Positions 1 to 10,646 of a stretch of 64,000 bases of DNA are shown here, piece by piece; position 1 is the stretch's first letter, and every line of letters begins with the position of its first letter. The stretch covers positions 52,551 through 116,550 of the forward strand of contig CAWIQE010000010.1 in NCBI GenBank assembly GCA_963838155.1. The letters run 5' to 3'. A model generated the notes under the pieces. It was not told the origin of the DNA. It saw nothing but the letters and a program-made list of their open reading frames with translations, and did not search any database. The translations under genes were made by a program, and so were the position numbers. Source of the stretch: Pararhizobium_B sp963838155. Its GTDB lineage: Bacteria > Pseudomonadota > Alphaproteobacteria > Rhizobiales > Rhizobiaceae.

Positions 1-54
1 AGCCCAGAGGCCAAGAAATACGGCCTGTGGGGCGATGAGATGGCGAAGAAGTAA
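1..54 (+). CDS. C-terminal end of a probable sugar ABC transporter substrate-binding protein (partial)
   Basis: Only the last 17 codons are in the window, reading SPEAKKYGLWGDEMAKK and ending in TAA. The charged, lysine-rich tail is typical of the C-terminus of periplasmic sugar-binding proteins of the RbsB type. The gene lies 44 bp upstream of a fused sugar-transport ATPase in the same direction, which is the usual binding protein-ATPase-permease order. The identity is inferred from position, because the diagnostic part of the protein is outside the window. Confidence 0.55.
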   Translation, partial: SPEAKKYGLWGDEMAKK

Positions 55-98
55 GGCCCCCTGCCCGCGTCGAAACCCGTCGAGACAGGCCGATTGCG

Positions 99-1574
<1,476 letters not shown>

Positions 1575-1603
1575 CAACCACGACCCGCAAGGAGGAGGCC
1601 GGA

Positions 1604-2590
1604 ATGGCAGCGGAGGAAACAGGCAGCGGGCCGGCGCGGCGCGGCGGCCTTGCATCGATCGGCAACGCCTTGAACGAGCTGACCATCGTTGTCGCCTTCG
1701 TTGTCATCTCGCTCTACCTCGCCCTCACGACGCCGACGTTCCTGACGACGGCGAATATCCTGTCGATACTCCTCGCAACGTCGCTCATCGGCATCGTCGC
1801 CGTCGGCGAGACCTTCGTGATCGTAACCGGCGGCATCGATCTGTCGGTCGGCTCCGTGGTGGCGTTCTCGGGCGTGATGGCGGGACTCGCCCTGGAGGCG
1901 CACTGGTCCGTTCCCGTCGCGATCGTCGTCGGCATCGGGATCGGCGTTCTCTGCGGCCTGTTCAACGCCGTCGCCATCACCATGCTGGGGATGGCCCCGT
2001 TCATCGTCACGCTGGCGGTGCTCGCAATGGCGCGGGGACTGGCGTTCATCGTCACCTCCGGCAACACCGTCTTCGGCTTCCCGGAATCCTTCGACGAGAT
2101 CGGCGGAGGAAACTGGGGCCTCATGCCGATCGCCGCATTGATCACTCTGGGCGCGTTCTTCCTCGCCTGGGTCCTGCTGTCGCGAACGGTCTTCGGCGCC
2201 CGGGTCTACGCCGTCGGCGGCAACCGCGAAGCGGCCCGTCTCGCCGGCATCCCCGTCAACTGGACGCTCGCGATCGTCTACGTCATTTCCGGCGCGCTCG
2301 CGGGGCTCGGCGGCGTCGTCCTTGCCGGGCGGCTGGATTCCGCCCAGCCGATCGCCGCCCAGGGGCTCGAACTCAATGCCATCGCCGCGGTCGTCATCGG
2401 CGGGGCGAGCCTTTTCGGCGGCAAGGGATCGATGCTCGGAACGTTGCTGGGCGTGCTGATCATCGGCCTCATCAACAACGGCCTGACGCTGAACAATGTC
2501 CAGCCGTTCTGGGTGCAGTTCATCCAGGGCGCCGTGATCTTCGGCGCGGTCCTCATCGACAGCCTCAACCAGAAAAGGCGCGGCAACTAG
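1604..2590 (+). CDS. Sugar ABC transporter permease (RbsC-like, CUT2 family)
   Basis: This is a polytopic inner-membrane permease of about 328 residues. Family features visible are the conserved cytoplasmic stretch GGNREAARLAGIPV and the segment GGIDLSVGSVVAFSGVMAG near the N-terminal third, both hallmarks of RbsC/AraH-type permeases. Roughly eight to ten hydrophobic helices are present. The chosen ATG at 1604 is preceded by a strong AAGGAGGAGG ribosome site. An alternative in-frame ATG at 1571 would overlap the ATPase stop (ATGA) and add 11 residues, but has no visible ribosome site. It is the third gene of the sugar importer, followed 65 bp later by the dehydrogenase. Confidence 0.92.
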   Translation: MAAEETGSGPARRGGLASIGNALNELTIVVAFVVISLYLALTTPTFLTTANILSILLATSLIGIVAVGETFVIVTGGIDLSVGSVVAFSGVMAGLALEAHWSVPVAIVVGIGIGVLCGLFNAVAITMLGMAPFIVTLAVLAMARGLAFIVTSGNTVFGFPESFDEIGGGNWGLMPIAALITLGAFFLAWVLLSRTVFGARVYAVGGNREAARLAGIPVNWTLAIVYVISGALAGLGGVVLAGRLDSAQPIAAQGLELNAIAAVVIGGASLFGGKGSMLGTLLGVLIIGLINNGLTLNNVQPFWVQFIQGAVIFGAVLIDSLNQKRRGN

Positions 2591-2655
2591 GGCTCGACAC
2601 CCGAACGCGACGACGCCCGGCGGCGGCAACAAAATCCCGGAAAGGAGACCTCATA

Positions 2656-3528
2656 ATGGAAATCGCTTTTGTCGGCCTGGGCATCATGGGAAGCGGCATG
2701 GTGCGCAATCTCCTCGGCGCCGGCCATGCCGTGAACGCCTGGAACCGTACCGAGAGGCCGCTGCACGAAGACCTCTCCCGCGCCAAGATCTCACGGACGC
2801 TGGCCGAAGCCGTCTCCGGCCGGCCCCTGACGATGGTCTGCCTGACCGGACCGCAGGCCCAGCGTGAGACCCTGCTCGGCGCCAAGGGCGTCTTCGCGTC
2901 GGCGCGTACCGGCTCGATCGTCGCCGATACCACGACCACCGACCCGGCCGTCACCGTCGAGCTCGCGGCGGCCGCACGCGAACGCGGGATCCGCTACCTC
3001 GACACGCCGGTCTTCGGCTCCAAGAACGAAGCATGGGAAGGTCGGCTGGACTTCGTGTGCGGCGGACAGCGAAGCGATTTCGAGGAAATAAGGCCGGTGC
3101 TCGAAGCCCTGGCGGCGACCGTTCACTACATGGGATCGTCGTCGATGGGCGCAAGCGCCAAGCTCGTCGGCAACCTGCTGGTGGCGGCGCAGATGGTCTC
3201 GCTCGGAGAGGCCCTGGCGCTGGCGCGCAAGGCTGGCCTCGATGCCGAAGCGCTGATGGGCTACCTCGACGTGACGGACTTTTCGTCGGCTCTGATCCGG
3301 GGCGTCGGCCGGGCGACCCTCGCCGGTGACTTCGAGCCGAGCTTCTATCTCAAGCACATGCTCAAGGACGCCCGGCTGATCGGCGATTTCGCGAAGTCCG
3401 AGGCGGTCTCGGCGCCCATGGCCGCGCTGATCGCCGAGCTCTACCAGGGCGCGGTCAACCGGGGCCTCGGAGAGCTGAACGCCTCCGCTCTTCACAAGTC
3501 GATCTTCGAGGCCGCCGGCCTGGATTGA
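2656..3528 (+). CDS. NAD(P)-dependent beta-hydroxyacid dehydrogenase (3-hydroxyisobutyrate dehydrogenase / tartronate semialdehyde reductase family)
   Basis: This 290-residue cytosolic enzyme belongs to the beta-hydroxyacid dehydrogenase family, which oxidises short hydroxy acids or reduces their semialdehydes. The Rossmann nucleotide motif GLGIMGSGM is at residues 7-15, the substrate-binding region DTPVFGSKNEAWEG follows, and the catalytic lysine is K169 in the motif GASAKLVGNLL. The length matches the family norm. A clear AAAGGAGA ribosome site precedes the ATG. Its position between a sugar permease and a DhaK/DhaL kinase suggests a role in the breakdown of the imported carbohydrate. The exact substrate cannot be read from the sequence. 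Confidence 0.88.
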   Translation: MEIAFVGLGIMGSGMVRNLLGAGHAVNAWNRTERPLHEDLSRAKISRTLAEAVSGRPLTMVCLTGPQAQRETLLGAKGVFASARTGSIVADTTTTDPAVTVELAAAARERGIRYLDTPVFGSKNEAWEGRLDFVCGGQRSDFEEIRPVLEALAATVHYMGSSSMGASAKLVGNLLVAAQMVSLGEALALARKAGLDAEALMGYLDVTDFSSALIRGVGRATLAGDFEPSFYLKHMLKDARLIGDFAKSEAVSAPMAALIAELYQGAVNRGLGELNASALHKSIFEAAGLD

Positions 3529-3556
3529 GCGCGGTTCGAAAACGGGAGGACAGGCA

Positions 3557-4555
3557 ATGAAGAAAATTCTCAACGACCCGCATCGCTACGTCGAGGAGAT
3601 GCTCGACGGGCTCGTCGCCGCCCATCCCCGATACTATCGCCGCGCCGGCGAAGGCGGCCGCGTCATCGCCCGCGCGGAAGCACCGAGATCCGGAAAGGTC
3701 GGCATAGTGTCGGGCGGAGGCTCGGGCCACCTGCCGGTCTTCACCGGCTATGTCGGCACCGGCCTGCTCGACGCCTGCGCCATCGGCGAGGTCTTCGCCT
3801 CTCCGTCCGTCGACCAGATGGCCGACGCCATTCGGGTGGCGAACGCCGGTGCCGGCGTGCTGCGCCTCTACGGCAATTACGGCGGCGACATCATGAACTT
3901 CGACATGGCCGGCGACATGGTCGAAATGGAGGACATTCCGACCACCACGGTGATTCTCGCCGACGACGTGGCATCCGCATCCCGCGAAGAGGCCGCCAAA
4001 CGCCGCGGCGTGGCCGGAATGGTCTATGCCTTCAAGATCGCCGGCGCCGCCGCCGAAGCCGGCCATGATCTCGAGGCCGTGACGGCGGTTGCCCAAAGGG
4101 CGGCCGACGCATGCCGGACCGTCGGCGTCGCGCTTTCGCCCTGCGTGGTGCCGCAGGCCGGAAAGGCGACCTTCGAGATCGGCGACACCGAAATGGAAAT
4201 CGGCATGGGAATCCACGGAGAGCCCGGCGTGCGCCGCGGCTCGCTCAAGAGCGCCGACGAGATAGCCGACGAGATGCTGGACATCATCCTGAAGGACAGG
4301 CCGATCGAAAAGGGAGAGAGGATCTCGCCCCTCGTCAACTCCCTCGGCGCGACCCCGCCCGAAGAGCTCTACATTCTCTACCGGATCGTCAAGAAGCGCA
4401 TCGAGGACGCCGGCGGCGACATCGTCATGCCGCTCGTCGGGCGCTACGCCACGTCCATGGAGATGGCGGGCGTATCGTTCACTCTGTGCCGGCTCGATCC
4501 CGATCTCGAGACCTATCTCAAGGCTCCCGCCGACTGCGCGTTCTGGAGGGTGTGA
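3557..4555 (+). CDS. dhaK: Dihydroxyacetone kinase-type subunit DhaK (ketose/short sugar kinase, substrate-binding subunit)
   Basis: This 332-residue protein carries the DhaK fold that binds short ketoses. The phosphate/ketose-binding loop GGGSGHLPVFTGYVG lies at residues 53-67. The histidine that forms the hemiaminal bond with the substrate is H220 in GIHGEPGVRRG. The length is normal for DhaK. The DhaL partner begins two bases after the stop, so the pair should form an ATP-dependent kinase, and no PTS-type DhaM gene is next to it. Because it sits in a sugar importer operon with a beta-hydroxyacid dehydrogenase, the true substrate may be a tetrulose or branched ketose rather than dihydroxyacetone; related clusters use DhaK homologues as erythrulose kinases. 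Confidence 0.9.
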   Translation: MKKILNDPHRYVEEMLDGLVAAHPRYYRRAGEGGRVIARAEAPRSGKVGIVSGGGSGHLPVFTGYVGTGLLDACAIGEVFASPSVDQMADAIRVANAGAGVLRLYGNYGGDIMNFDMAGDMVEMEDIPTTTVILADDVASASREEAAKRRGVAGMVYAFKIAGAAAEAGHDLEAVTAVAQRAADACRTVGVALSPCVVPQAGKATFEIGDTEMEIGMGIHGEPGVRRGSLKSADEIADEMLDIILKDRPIEKGERISPLVNSLGATPPEELYILYRIVKKRIEDAGGDIVMPLVGRYATSMEMAGVSFTLCRLDPDLETYLKAPADCAFWRV

Positions 4556-4557
4556 CC

Positions 4558-5169
4558 ATGGCCCTCACCCGCGACGGCCTCGTTGCAGGCCTGCTGCGAG
4601 TCGCCGACGGCATGGAAAGCGTGAGCGACGAGCTCAACGCCGCCGACGGAAAGCTCGGCGACGGCGATCTCGGCGTCACGATGGTGCGGGGAGCCCGCGA
4701 AGTGAAGGCCGTCGCCGACCAGCTGCCGCCCGAGATCGGAGAAACCCTGATGAAGGTCGCGCAGGCCTTCACGCGGACCTCGGGGTCCAGCTTCGGAACG
4801 CTGCTGGCGACCGGAATGATGTCGGCGGCGAAAGCGACGCGCGGCCGCACGGACATTCCCTGGGGCGAAGTTTCCGCTCTTCTCGACGGCGCCCGCGCGG
4901 CCATGCAGCAACGGGGAAAGGCCGAGCTGGGCGACAAGACGATCCTCGACGCGCTCGACGCCGTCGCGAAGAAGACGGCCGGCGTCGACCGTCCGGATGC
5001 GCTGATGGACGCGGCCGCTTCGGCCGTGGACGAAGCGATGGACAGCTTCCGAAACAAGCCCGCCAGGATCGGCAGGGCCCGCATCTTCGGCGACAGGAGC
5101 GTCGGCCTGGACGATCCTGGCATGCTCGCCTTCAAGCGCATGCTGGAGGCCCTGAAGGCCGGCGCCTGA
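4558..5169 (+). CDS. dhaL: Dihydroxyacetone kinase-type subunit DhaL (nucleotide-binding subunit)
   Basis: This 203-residue protein is the DhaL nucleotide-binding partner of the preceding DhaK. The aspartate-rich metal/ADP site is visible as the motif DGKLGDGDLGVTM at residues 30-42, and the second loop is TSGSSFGTLLATG. The ATG at 4558 lies two bases after the DhaK stop, implying translational coupling, with GGAGGG just upstream inside dhaK. It is the last gene of the first catabolic operon; the next plus-strand gene starts 290 bp later. Confidence 0.9.
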   Translation: MALTRDGLVAGLLRVADGMESVSDELNAADGKLGDGDLGVTMVRGAREVKAVADQLPPEIGETLMKVAQAFTRTSGSSFGTLLATGMMSAAKATRGRTDIPWGEVSALLDGARAAMQQRGKAELGDKTILDALDAVAKKTAGVDRPDALMDAAASAVDEAMDSFRNKPARIGRARIFGDRSVGLDDPGMLAFKRMLEALKAGA

Positions 5170-5459
5170 CGCCGGCGCACGAAGGCTCCGCGCCGCTGTC
5201 GGCCGGGCCCAGCTGACTGGCGGCGCTTTCGGGACAATCCGCCCCGCGAGCACCCCTTCGGTCGTACCCCGGCCGAGGGCGATGACGATGTCCACCGTCC
5301 TGAATCGGCCGTCCCGCAAGCAAATCGATTGCCGAACGAACGAAAGTGAAGTTCAATCTCCCGTCGAGGGGACGCCCGACTGGGTTCATCAAGTTGTCAC
5401 AGGACATCGCTACCCGCGTCTTGGGCGCCCGCCGGCGTCAAACAAACGGAGAGAAGACT
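5170..5459 (+). other. Intergenic region before the second ABC importer
   Basis: This 290-bp gap separates the dhaL operon from the second ABC operon and probably holds the promoter of the latter. No convincing gene, strong terminator hairpin or operator could be recognised. The ribosome site ACGGAGAGAAG directly precedes the binding-protein start. Confidence 0.4.
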
Positions 5460-6560
5460 ATGAAAACTGTGGGACGGCTGCTCGCCCTGACGGCGACGGG
5501 ACTGATGGCAACGACGGCGATATCCGGCGCTGCATCCATGGACGATCTGGCGAAGGCCGCGAAGGCGGAGGGCCAACTGACGACGATCGCCCTTCCCCAC
5601 GACTGGTGCGGATATGGCGACCTGATCGACGGGTTCAAGAAGAAGTACGGCATCAAGGTCAACGAGCTCAATCCGGACGCCGGTTCGGGCGACGAGGTCG
5701 AGGCGATCAAGGCGAACAAGAACAACAAGGGCCCGCAGGCACCGGACGTCATCGACGTCGGCCTGTCCTTCGGTCCGAAGGCCAAGGCCGACGACCTGCT
5801 CATGCCCTACAAGGTCTCGACCTGGGACCAGATCCCCGACAGCGCCAAGGACTCCGAGGGCTACTGGTACGGCGACTACTATGGCGTGATGGCCTTCGAG
5901 GTGAACAAGGACATCGTCAAGACCGTCCCCCAGGATTGGCCCGATCTGCTCGGCAAGGACTACGCGAACGCCGTGGCGCTCGCCGGCGATCCGCGCACGG
6001 CCGCACAGGCGATCATGGGCGTCTACGGCGCCGGCCTGTCCAAGGGCGGCAAGGACGGCTCGCAGATCGCAACGGACGGCCTCGACTTCTATGCGAAGCT
6101 CAACAAGGCCGGGAACTTCGTGCCGGTCATCGGCAAGTCGGCGACGCTCGCCCAGGGCTCGACACCCATCATCGTGCGCTGGGACTACCTGGCGCTCGCC
6201 GACCGCGACAATCTCAAGGGCAACCCGCCGATGGATATCGTCGTTCCCAAGTCCGGTGTCGTGGCCGGCGTTTACGTGCAGGCGATCAGCAAGTACGCAC
6301 CGCACCCCAACGCGGCCAAGCTGTGGATGGAGTATCTCTATTCGGACGAAGGCCAGCTCGGCTGGCTGAAGGGCTACTGCCATCCGATCCGCTTCAACGC
6401 CATGTCCAAGGCGGGATCGATCCCGAAGGAACTCCTCGACAAGCTGCCGCCCGCGGCAAACTACGAAAAGGCGGTGTTTCCGAGCCTGGACGACCAGGGG
6501 GCGGCCGCCAAGGTGATCGCCGACAAATGGGACTCCGTGGTCGGCGCCAGTGTCAAATAA
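5460..6560 (+). CDS. ABC transporter substrate-binding protein (PotD/iron/phosphonate-type, family 1 or 6 extracellular solute-binding)
   Basis: This 366-residue periplasmic protein starts with a signal peptide (MKTVGRLLALTATGLMATTA, cleavage likely after ISGA near residue 23). The mature domain has a two-lobe binding-protein pattern (VIDVGLSFG, YYGVMAFEVNK, GVVAGVYVQAISKYAPHPNAAK), with the C-terminal motif about added residues and membership of a site near SDEGQ that is common in polyamine, iron and 2-aminoethylphosphonate binders. The start is chosen from the GGAGAGAAG ribosome site. It is followed by two permeases and a PotA-like ATPase in one operon. The ligand is not predictable. Confidence 0.88.
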   Translation: MKTVGRLLALTATGLMATTAISGAASMDDLAKAAKAEGQLTTIALPHDWCGYGDLIDGFKKKYGIKVNELNPDAGSGDEVEAIKANKNNKGPQAPDVIDVGLSFGPKAKADDLLMPYKVSTWDQIPDSAKDSEGYWYGDYYGVMAFEVNKDIVKTVPQDWPDLLGKDYANAVALAGDPRTAAQAIMGVYGAGLSKGGKDGSQIATDGLDFYAKLNKAGNFVPVIGKSATLAQGSTPIIVRWDYLALADRDNLKGNPPMDIVVPKSGVVAGVYVQAISKYAPHPNAAKLWMEYLYSDEGQLGWLKGYCHPIRFNAMSKAGSIPKELLDKLPPAANYEKAVFPSLDDQGAAAKVIADKWDSVVGASVK

Positions 6561-7500
6561 CGCCGACATCGGCGATGTCGCAGCCAGGGCGGTGGATCCG
6601 GGGGAACCCGGACCCGCCGCCGGGCGCGCGAGCCGGGTCGGATCGGCGATCGCCGCCTTCAGCTCGGCCGGCATCGTCGGGGTCGCTCCGTTCCTGGTCT
6701 TCGCCCTGGTTTTCCTGATTATCCCGACGGCGGGCCTGGTCGCCGGCGCCTTCTTCGATCGCGACGGAAACCTCACCGTCCAGAACTTCATCGACCTCAC
6801 GCAGCCGACCATCGTCAGCGCCTACGTCATCTCGATCAAGGTCTCGGCCGCATCCGCCTTCCTCGGCTCCCTCTTCGGCCTCCTGCTCGCCCTCGCGGTC
6901 GGGCGCGGGGGACTGCCGTCGTGGATCCGCTCGACCGCCATGACGTTCTCGGGCGTCGCCTCGAACTTCGCCGGCATTCCCCTCGCCTTCGCGTTTCTAG
7001 CGACCCTCGGCCGGCTCGGCCTCGTGACGCTCATCCTGCGCAGCGTCTTCGACTTCGACATCTACCGCGCAGGGTTCAACCTGTTGAGCTTCTGGGGGCT
7101 GACGATCACCTATCTCTATTTCCAGATTCCGCTGATGGTGCTGATCGTCATGCCGGCGGTTGACGGGCTGCGCAACGAATGGCGCGAGGCCGCCGAAACC
7201 CTCGGGGCGAGCTCCTGGCAATACTGGCGTCACATCGGGCTGCCGGTGCTGTGGCCGAGCATCCTCGGCACCCTGGCGCTGCTTTTCGCCAATTCCTTCG
7301 GCGCCATCGCCACCGCCTACGGCCTGACCGGGTCGTCGCTCAACATCGTGCCGATCCTGCTCTACGCCCAGATCCGCGGCGACGTGCTCCACAATCCCAA
7401 TCTCGGCGCCGCTCTCGCGCTCGGCATGATCGTGATCACCGGGCTTGCGAACATTCTGTATCTCGTGCTGCGGGCCCGCGCGGAAAGGTGGATGCGATGA
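6550..7500 (+). CDS. ABC transporter permease (PotB-like)
   Basis: This 316-residue inner-membrane protein begins at a GTG that overlaps the end of the binding-protein gene by 11 bases, which implies translational coupling. After a polar N-terminus of about 35 residues it shows six hydrophobic helices. The permease EAA loop is recognisable as EWREAAETLGASSWQYWRHI, which docks onto the ATPase. The pattern matches the first permease of spermidine/putrescine or iron-type importers. It works with the next permease as a heterodimer. Confidence 0.9.
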   Translation: MSNNADIGDVAARAVDPGEPGPAAGRASRVGSAIAAFSSAGIVGVAPFLVFALVFLIIPTAGLVAGAFFDRDGNLTVQNFIDLTQPTIVSAYVISIKVSAASAFLGSLFGLLLALAVGRGGLPSWIRSTAMTFSGVASNFAGIPLAFAFLATLGRLGLVTLILRSVFDFDIYRAGFNLLSFWGLTITYLYFQIPLMVLIVMPAVDGLRNEWREAAETLGASSWQYWRHIGLPVLWPSILGTLALLFANSFGAIATAYGLTGSSLNIVPILLYAQIRGDVLHNPNLGAALALGMIVITGLANILYLVLRARAERWMR

Positions 7501-8288
7501 GGCGGTCACGATATCTGCCGTGGATCGGCTTCATCGTCGGGGCGGCCTATTTCCTGCTCCCGCTGATAGCGACATTCGAATTCTCGCTGCGCGAACGGCG
7601 CGACGCCTACAGCTTCCTCGCCTATGCCAACGTCCTGAACGACCCGAATTTCCGGACGACCTTCAGCTACTCCGTCATGGTGGCCATCGCGACGATCGTC
7701 GTGGGAGTGCTCCTGATCGTGCCGGCGGCCTATTTCGTTCGCCTGAAGCTGCCCGCGCTCCGGCCCGTCGTCGAGTTCATCACGCTCCTGCCCCTGATCG
7801 TGCCCCCGATCATCCTCGTCTTCGGCTATATCCGCACCTTCAATTCCTCGTCGATCCTGCCGATGACCAATTCGATCACCGGGACGAACATCCTGCTCAC
7901 CTTCGGCTACGTGACGCTCTCGATGCCCTACATGTACCGGGCGGTCGACACGGGGCTGCGGGCGATCGACGTCCGCACGCTGACCGAAGCCGCCACGATA
8001 CTCGGCGCGCGAACGCCGACGATCCTGATGAGGATCATCTTTCCGAACATCCTGATATCGGTCATGTCCGGCGCCTTCCTGAGCTTCGCGATCGTCATCG
8101 GCGAATTCGTCATGGCGAGCTTGCTGAACCGTCCCGCCTTCGGGCCCTACATGCAGAACATCGGCGCCAATCGCGCCTACGAGCCCGCCGCCCTCGCCAT
8201 CATCGCATTTGCCGTCACCTGGGCCGCGATGGGCATGATCCAGCTTCTCGCGCGCTTTGCGCCGAAGACGTCGGCCACGGCCGACTGA
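7497..8288 (+). CDS. ABC transporter permease (PotC-like)
   Basis: This 263-residue second permease starts at an ATG that overlaps the previous stop in an ATGA arrangement. Six hydrophobic segments are visible, and the EAA loop appears as LTEAATILGARTPTILMRII. The pairing with a PotB-like permease and PotA-like ATPase is standard for this importer class. Seventeen bases separate it from the ATPase gene. Confidence 0.9.
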   Translation: MRRSRYLPWIGFIVGAAYFLLPLIATFEFSLRERRDAYSFLAYANVLNDPNFRTTFSYSVMVAIATIVVGVLLIVPAAYFVRLKLPALRPVVEFITLLPLIVPPIILVFGYIRTFNSSSILPMTNSITGTNILLTFGYVTLSMPYMYRAVDTGLRAIDVRTLTEAATILGARTPTILMRIIFPNILISVMSGAFLSFAIVIGEFVMASLLNRPAFGPYMQNIGANRAYEPAALAIIAFAVTWAAMGMIQLLARFAPKTSATAD

Positions 8289-8305
8289 CGACGAGGATAT
8301 CCCCT

Positions 8306-9373
8306 ATGGACGACGAATTCCTGAAACTGGACGGCCTCGGAAAGAGTTTCGGCGCCAACCGCGTCGTCCGGGACGTCGATTTGTCGATCGGGCGGGGCGA
8401 ATTCGTCTCCTTCCTGGGCCCCTCGGGCTGCGGCAAGACGACGATCCTGAGGATGATCGCCGGTTTCGAGACCCCCACGACCGGCCGCATCGTCGTCGAC
8501 GGCCAAGACGTGACGCGGCTCCATCCCAGCCAGCGAAAGATCGGCATGGTCTTCCAGGCCTACGCGCTGTTTCCCAACATGGACGTCGCCGGCAACATCG
8601 GTTTCGGCCTCAAGATCGCCGGCATCGGGCGGGACGAGGCGCGGGCGCGCGTCGGCGAGATGCTGCAGCTCATCGGCCTGCCCGGCTTCGAGGATCGCTT
8701 TCCCTACCAGCTCTCCGGCGGCCAGCAGCAGCGCGTCGCCCTCGCCCGTGCGCTCGCCGCCCGCCCGTCGATGCTGCTGCTCGACGAGCCCTTGTCGGCG
8801 CTCGACGCGAAGATCCGGCTTTCGCTCCGCGCCCAGATCCGCGAAATCCAGAAGGAACTCGGGATCACGACGATTTTCGTCACCCACGACCAGGAAGAAG
8901 CCCTCTCCATCTCCGACCGCATCGTGGTGATGAATGCCGGGCGCGCCGACCAGGTCGGCACCCCCTTCGAGGTCTATAACCGGCCGAGCACCAATTTCGT
9001 CGCCTCCTTCGTCGGCACGCTCAACGTGCTCAAGGGCAAGGTCGCCGATCCGGCGGCGCGAACGATCGTGATCGACGAGGAACTCATCGCCCTGCCGCAC
9101 GATCTCGGCGACAGGAAAGCCGGCGATCCCGTTTCGGTCGCCGTGCGGCCGGAAGCGATCACACTCGGCCCGCGCGGCGACGGGGACTCCCGTCTTGCCG
9201 GCCGCATCGCCGATGTCAGCTTTCTGGGTTCGGTCATTCGCGTACGGGTCGGCGTCGGGGAAAACTCCATTTCGCTCGACACCTTCAACAACCCGTCCGT
9301 CCCCCCGCCGGTAACGGGCACGCCCGCCGAGATCAGCTTCTCGCGATCGGACCTGCTGCTTCTCCAGGATTGA
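8306..9373 (+). CDS. ABC transporter ATP-binding protein (PotA/FbpC-like with C-terminal TOBE domain)
   Basis: This 355-residue ATPase has Walker A GPSGCGKTT near residue 39, a Q-loop in VFQAYALFPNM, signature LSGGQQQRVALARAL, Walker B MLLLDEPLSALDAKI and the switch histidine in VTHDQEEAL. Residues from about 280 onward form a TOBE-type regulatory domain (SVAVRPEAITLG), as in PotA, FbpC and UgpC. It is the last gene of the four-gene importer and ends 21 bp from the convergent GtrA gene. Confidence 0.92.
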   Translation: MDDEFLKLDGLGKSFGANRVVRDVDLSIGRGEFVSFLGPSGCGKTTILRMIAGFETPTTGRIVVDGQDVTRLHPSQRKIGMVFQAYALFPNMDVAGNIGFGLKIAGIGRDEARARVGEMLQLIGLPGFEDRFPYQLSGGQQQRVALARALAARPSMLLLDEPLSALDAKIRLSLRAQIREIQKELGITTIFVTHDQEEALSISDRIVVMNAGRADQVGTPFEVYNRPSTNFVASFVGTLNVLKGKVADPAARTIVIDEELIALPHDLGDRKAGDPVSVAVRPEAITLGPRGDGDSRLAGRIADVSFLGSVIRVRVGVGENSISLDTFNNPSVPPPVTGTPAEISFSRSDLLLLQD

Positions 9374-9394
9374 GTGGCCCGCACGCCGCCAGGC

Positions 9395-9826
9395 TCATCG
9401 GCGGAAAACCCAGGCAGCCTGCGCCGCGAAGGCGCAGACCGCGGCGACCGCCGCCAGTCCGATCTGCACGACCACGTAGCTGACGCCGAGCAAGCCCGGC
9501 AGCCACGCGGTCGCGGCGACGTTGGTCGCCAGAATGACCAGCATCACGAGCAGGTAGCGCGGTCCCGTCGACCGATGCGGCCGGTCGCTGCGGAACGTCC
9601 ACATATGATGGGCCAGATAGTTGAACGTCACGGCCAGCACGTAGGCAATGCCGACGCCCAGTTCCGACGGCGCGCGAAATTCCTCCACCGCGAGCCAGAC
9701 GATGGCCGCGTAGATGAGAGCGGTCAGCACGCCCACCGTGCCGAACCGGAGCAGTTCGGCGAACCGTGCCGAAAGGCGATTCCAGGCCGCAGATATGGTC
9801 GCGGCCGGCCGTCCGGTTCCGCTCAC
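9395..9826 (-). CDS. GtrA family membrane protein
   Basis: This 143-residue protein has four predicted transmembrane helices, starting at LLRFGTVGVLTALIYAAIV, and the GtrA-typical motif FNYLAHHMWTFRS between helices two and three. GtrA-like proteins are linked to flipping or handling of polyprenyl-phosphate-linked sugars. The start is a GTG whose sequence GTGA overlaps the stop of the upstream methyltransferase, so the genes are coupled. The GTG choice rests on that overlap and on the onset of homology-like sequence; there is only a weak ribosome site. It is the most downstream gene of the surface-glycan cluster. Confidence 0.85.
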   Translation of the reverse strand: MSGTGRPAATISAAWNRLSARFAELLRFGTVGVLTALIYAAIVWLAVEEFRAPSELGVGIAYVLAVTFNYLAHHMWTFRSDRPHRSTGPRYLLVMLVILATNVAATAWLPGLLGVSYVVVQIGLAAVAAVCAFAAQAAWVFRR

Positions 9827-10617
9827 CTTTCGCCGCCCCCGCCGGTTCCTCCGGGAGGCGGCATGACATCGGTCCTGCGCCAGTCGGCGAGGAAGACGGC
9901 ATGGGGTTCGCGACCCGGCAGGCGATTGTAGACCGCCTCCGCCGGGAAAAGCACCTTCGAGAGCGCCGGCTTCAATCTCAGCGGCACCCGGGTCACCAGG
10001 CTGTTGAGGATGAGATAGAAGGCCGGCCCTCCCATGTAGCGGACGCGCTCGGGCACGAAGTACGGAGCGCCCATGCGGGCGATCTCGTCGTGCTTGAGCG
10101 CCCTCTCGGTATCGGCCTCGAACCATTTGTCCTTCCGATACCAGACCCGCCGCAGCGCGCTCAGGAAGAAGTCGTCGCTCGGCTCCATCATCAGGAAGTG
10201 GCCGCCCGGCCGAATCATGCGCGCGACGTTCTCGATCGTCGTGGGAAGGTCGACGATGCAATGATGCAGCCCGCCGATCACGATCGCCGCGTCGTGCACC
10301 GTGTCGAAGGTCGCCGCCCGGGTCAGGTCCACGTGCAGGGCATCCGATCCCGTGTTTTCCCGGTACTCGCGGCATGCGGGTTCGGAGATATCGTATCCGG
10401 TCGTCCGGACATTGGGGAAATAGCGGCGCAATGCCAGCGAGTTGTGCCCGCTTCCGCAAGCAAGATCGGCAACGGAGAGATCGTCGAATGCGAGGTCTCC
10501 CCAGAGTGGGCCGTAGATGAAGCGATCGCGGTAAGCCATGGAAGCCGCATCGTAATAGTGCGCCTCGTACGCGTTGTGAATCGCCTCGTAGTGCGCGGCC
10601 TGTGCATTTCCTTCCAT
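9823..10617 (-). CDS. Class I SAM-dependent methyltransferase (A)
   Basis: This 264-residue protein carries a class I methyltransferase core. Motif I is VADLACGSGHNSLALRRYF near residue 48, an acidic residue follows in TGYDISEP, and a post-I block IVIGGLHHCI contains the LHHC signature common in lipid and sugar methyltransferases. The region after residue 150 is rich in hydrophobic and aromatic residues (GPAFYLILNSLVTRVPLRL), suggesting association with membrane or lipid-linked substrates. A GGAAGAGAG ribosome site precedes the ATG. The stop overlaps the GtrA start. The substrate is unknown; the context is glycan or glycolipid decoration. Confidence 0.85.
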   Translation of the reverse strand: MEGNAQAAHYEAIHNAYEAHYYDAASMAYRDRFIYGPLWGDLAFDDLSVADLACGSGHNSLALRRYFPNVRTTGYDISEPACREYRENTGSDALHVDLTRAATFDTVHDAAIVIGGLHHCIVDLPTTIENVARMIRPGGHFLMMEPSDDFFLSALRRVWYRKDKWFEADTERALKHDEIARMGAPYFVPERVRYMGGPAFYLILNSLVTRVPLRLKPALSKVLFPAEAVYNRLPGREPHAVFLADWRRTDVMPPPGGTGGGGER

Positions 10618-10646
10618 GGCAGTCTCTCTTCCGGCTCTGGGCCCGC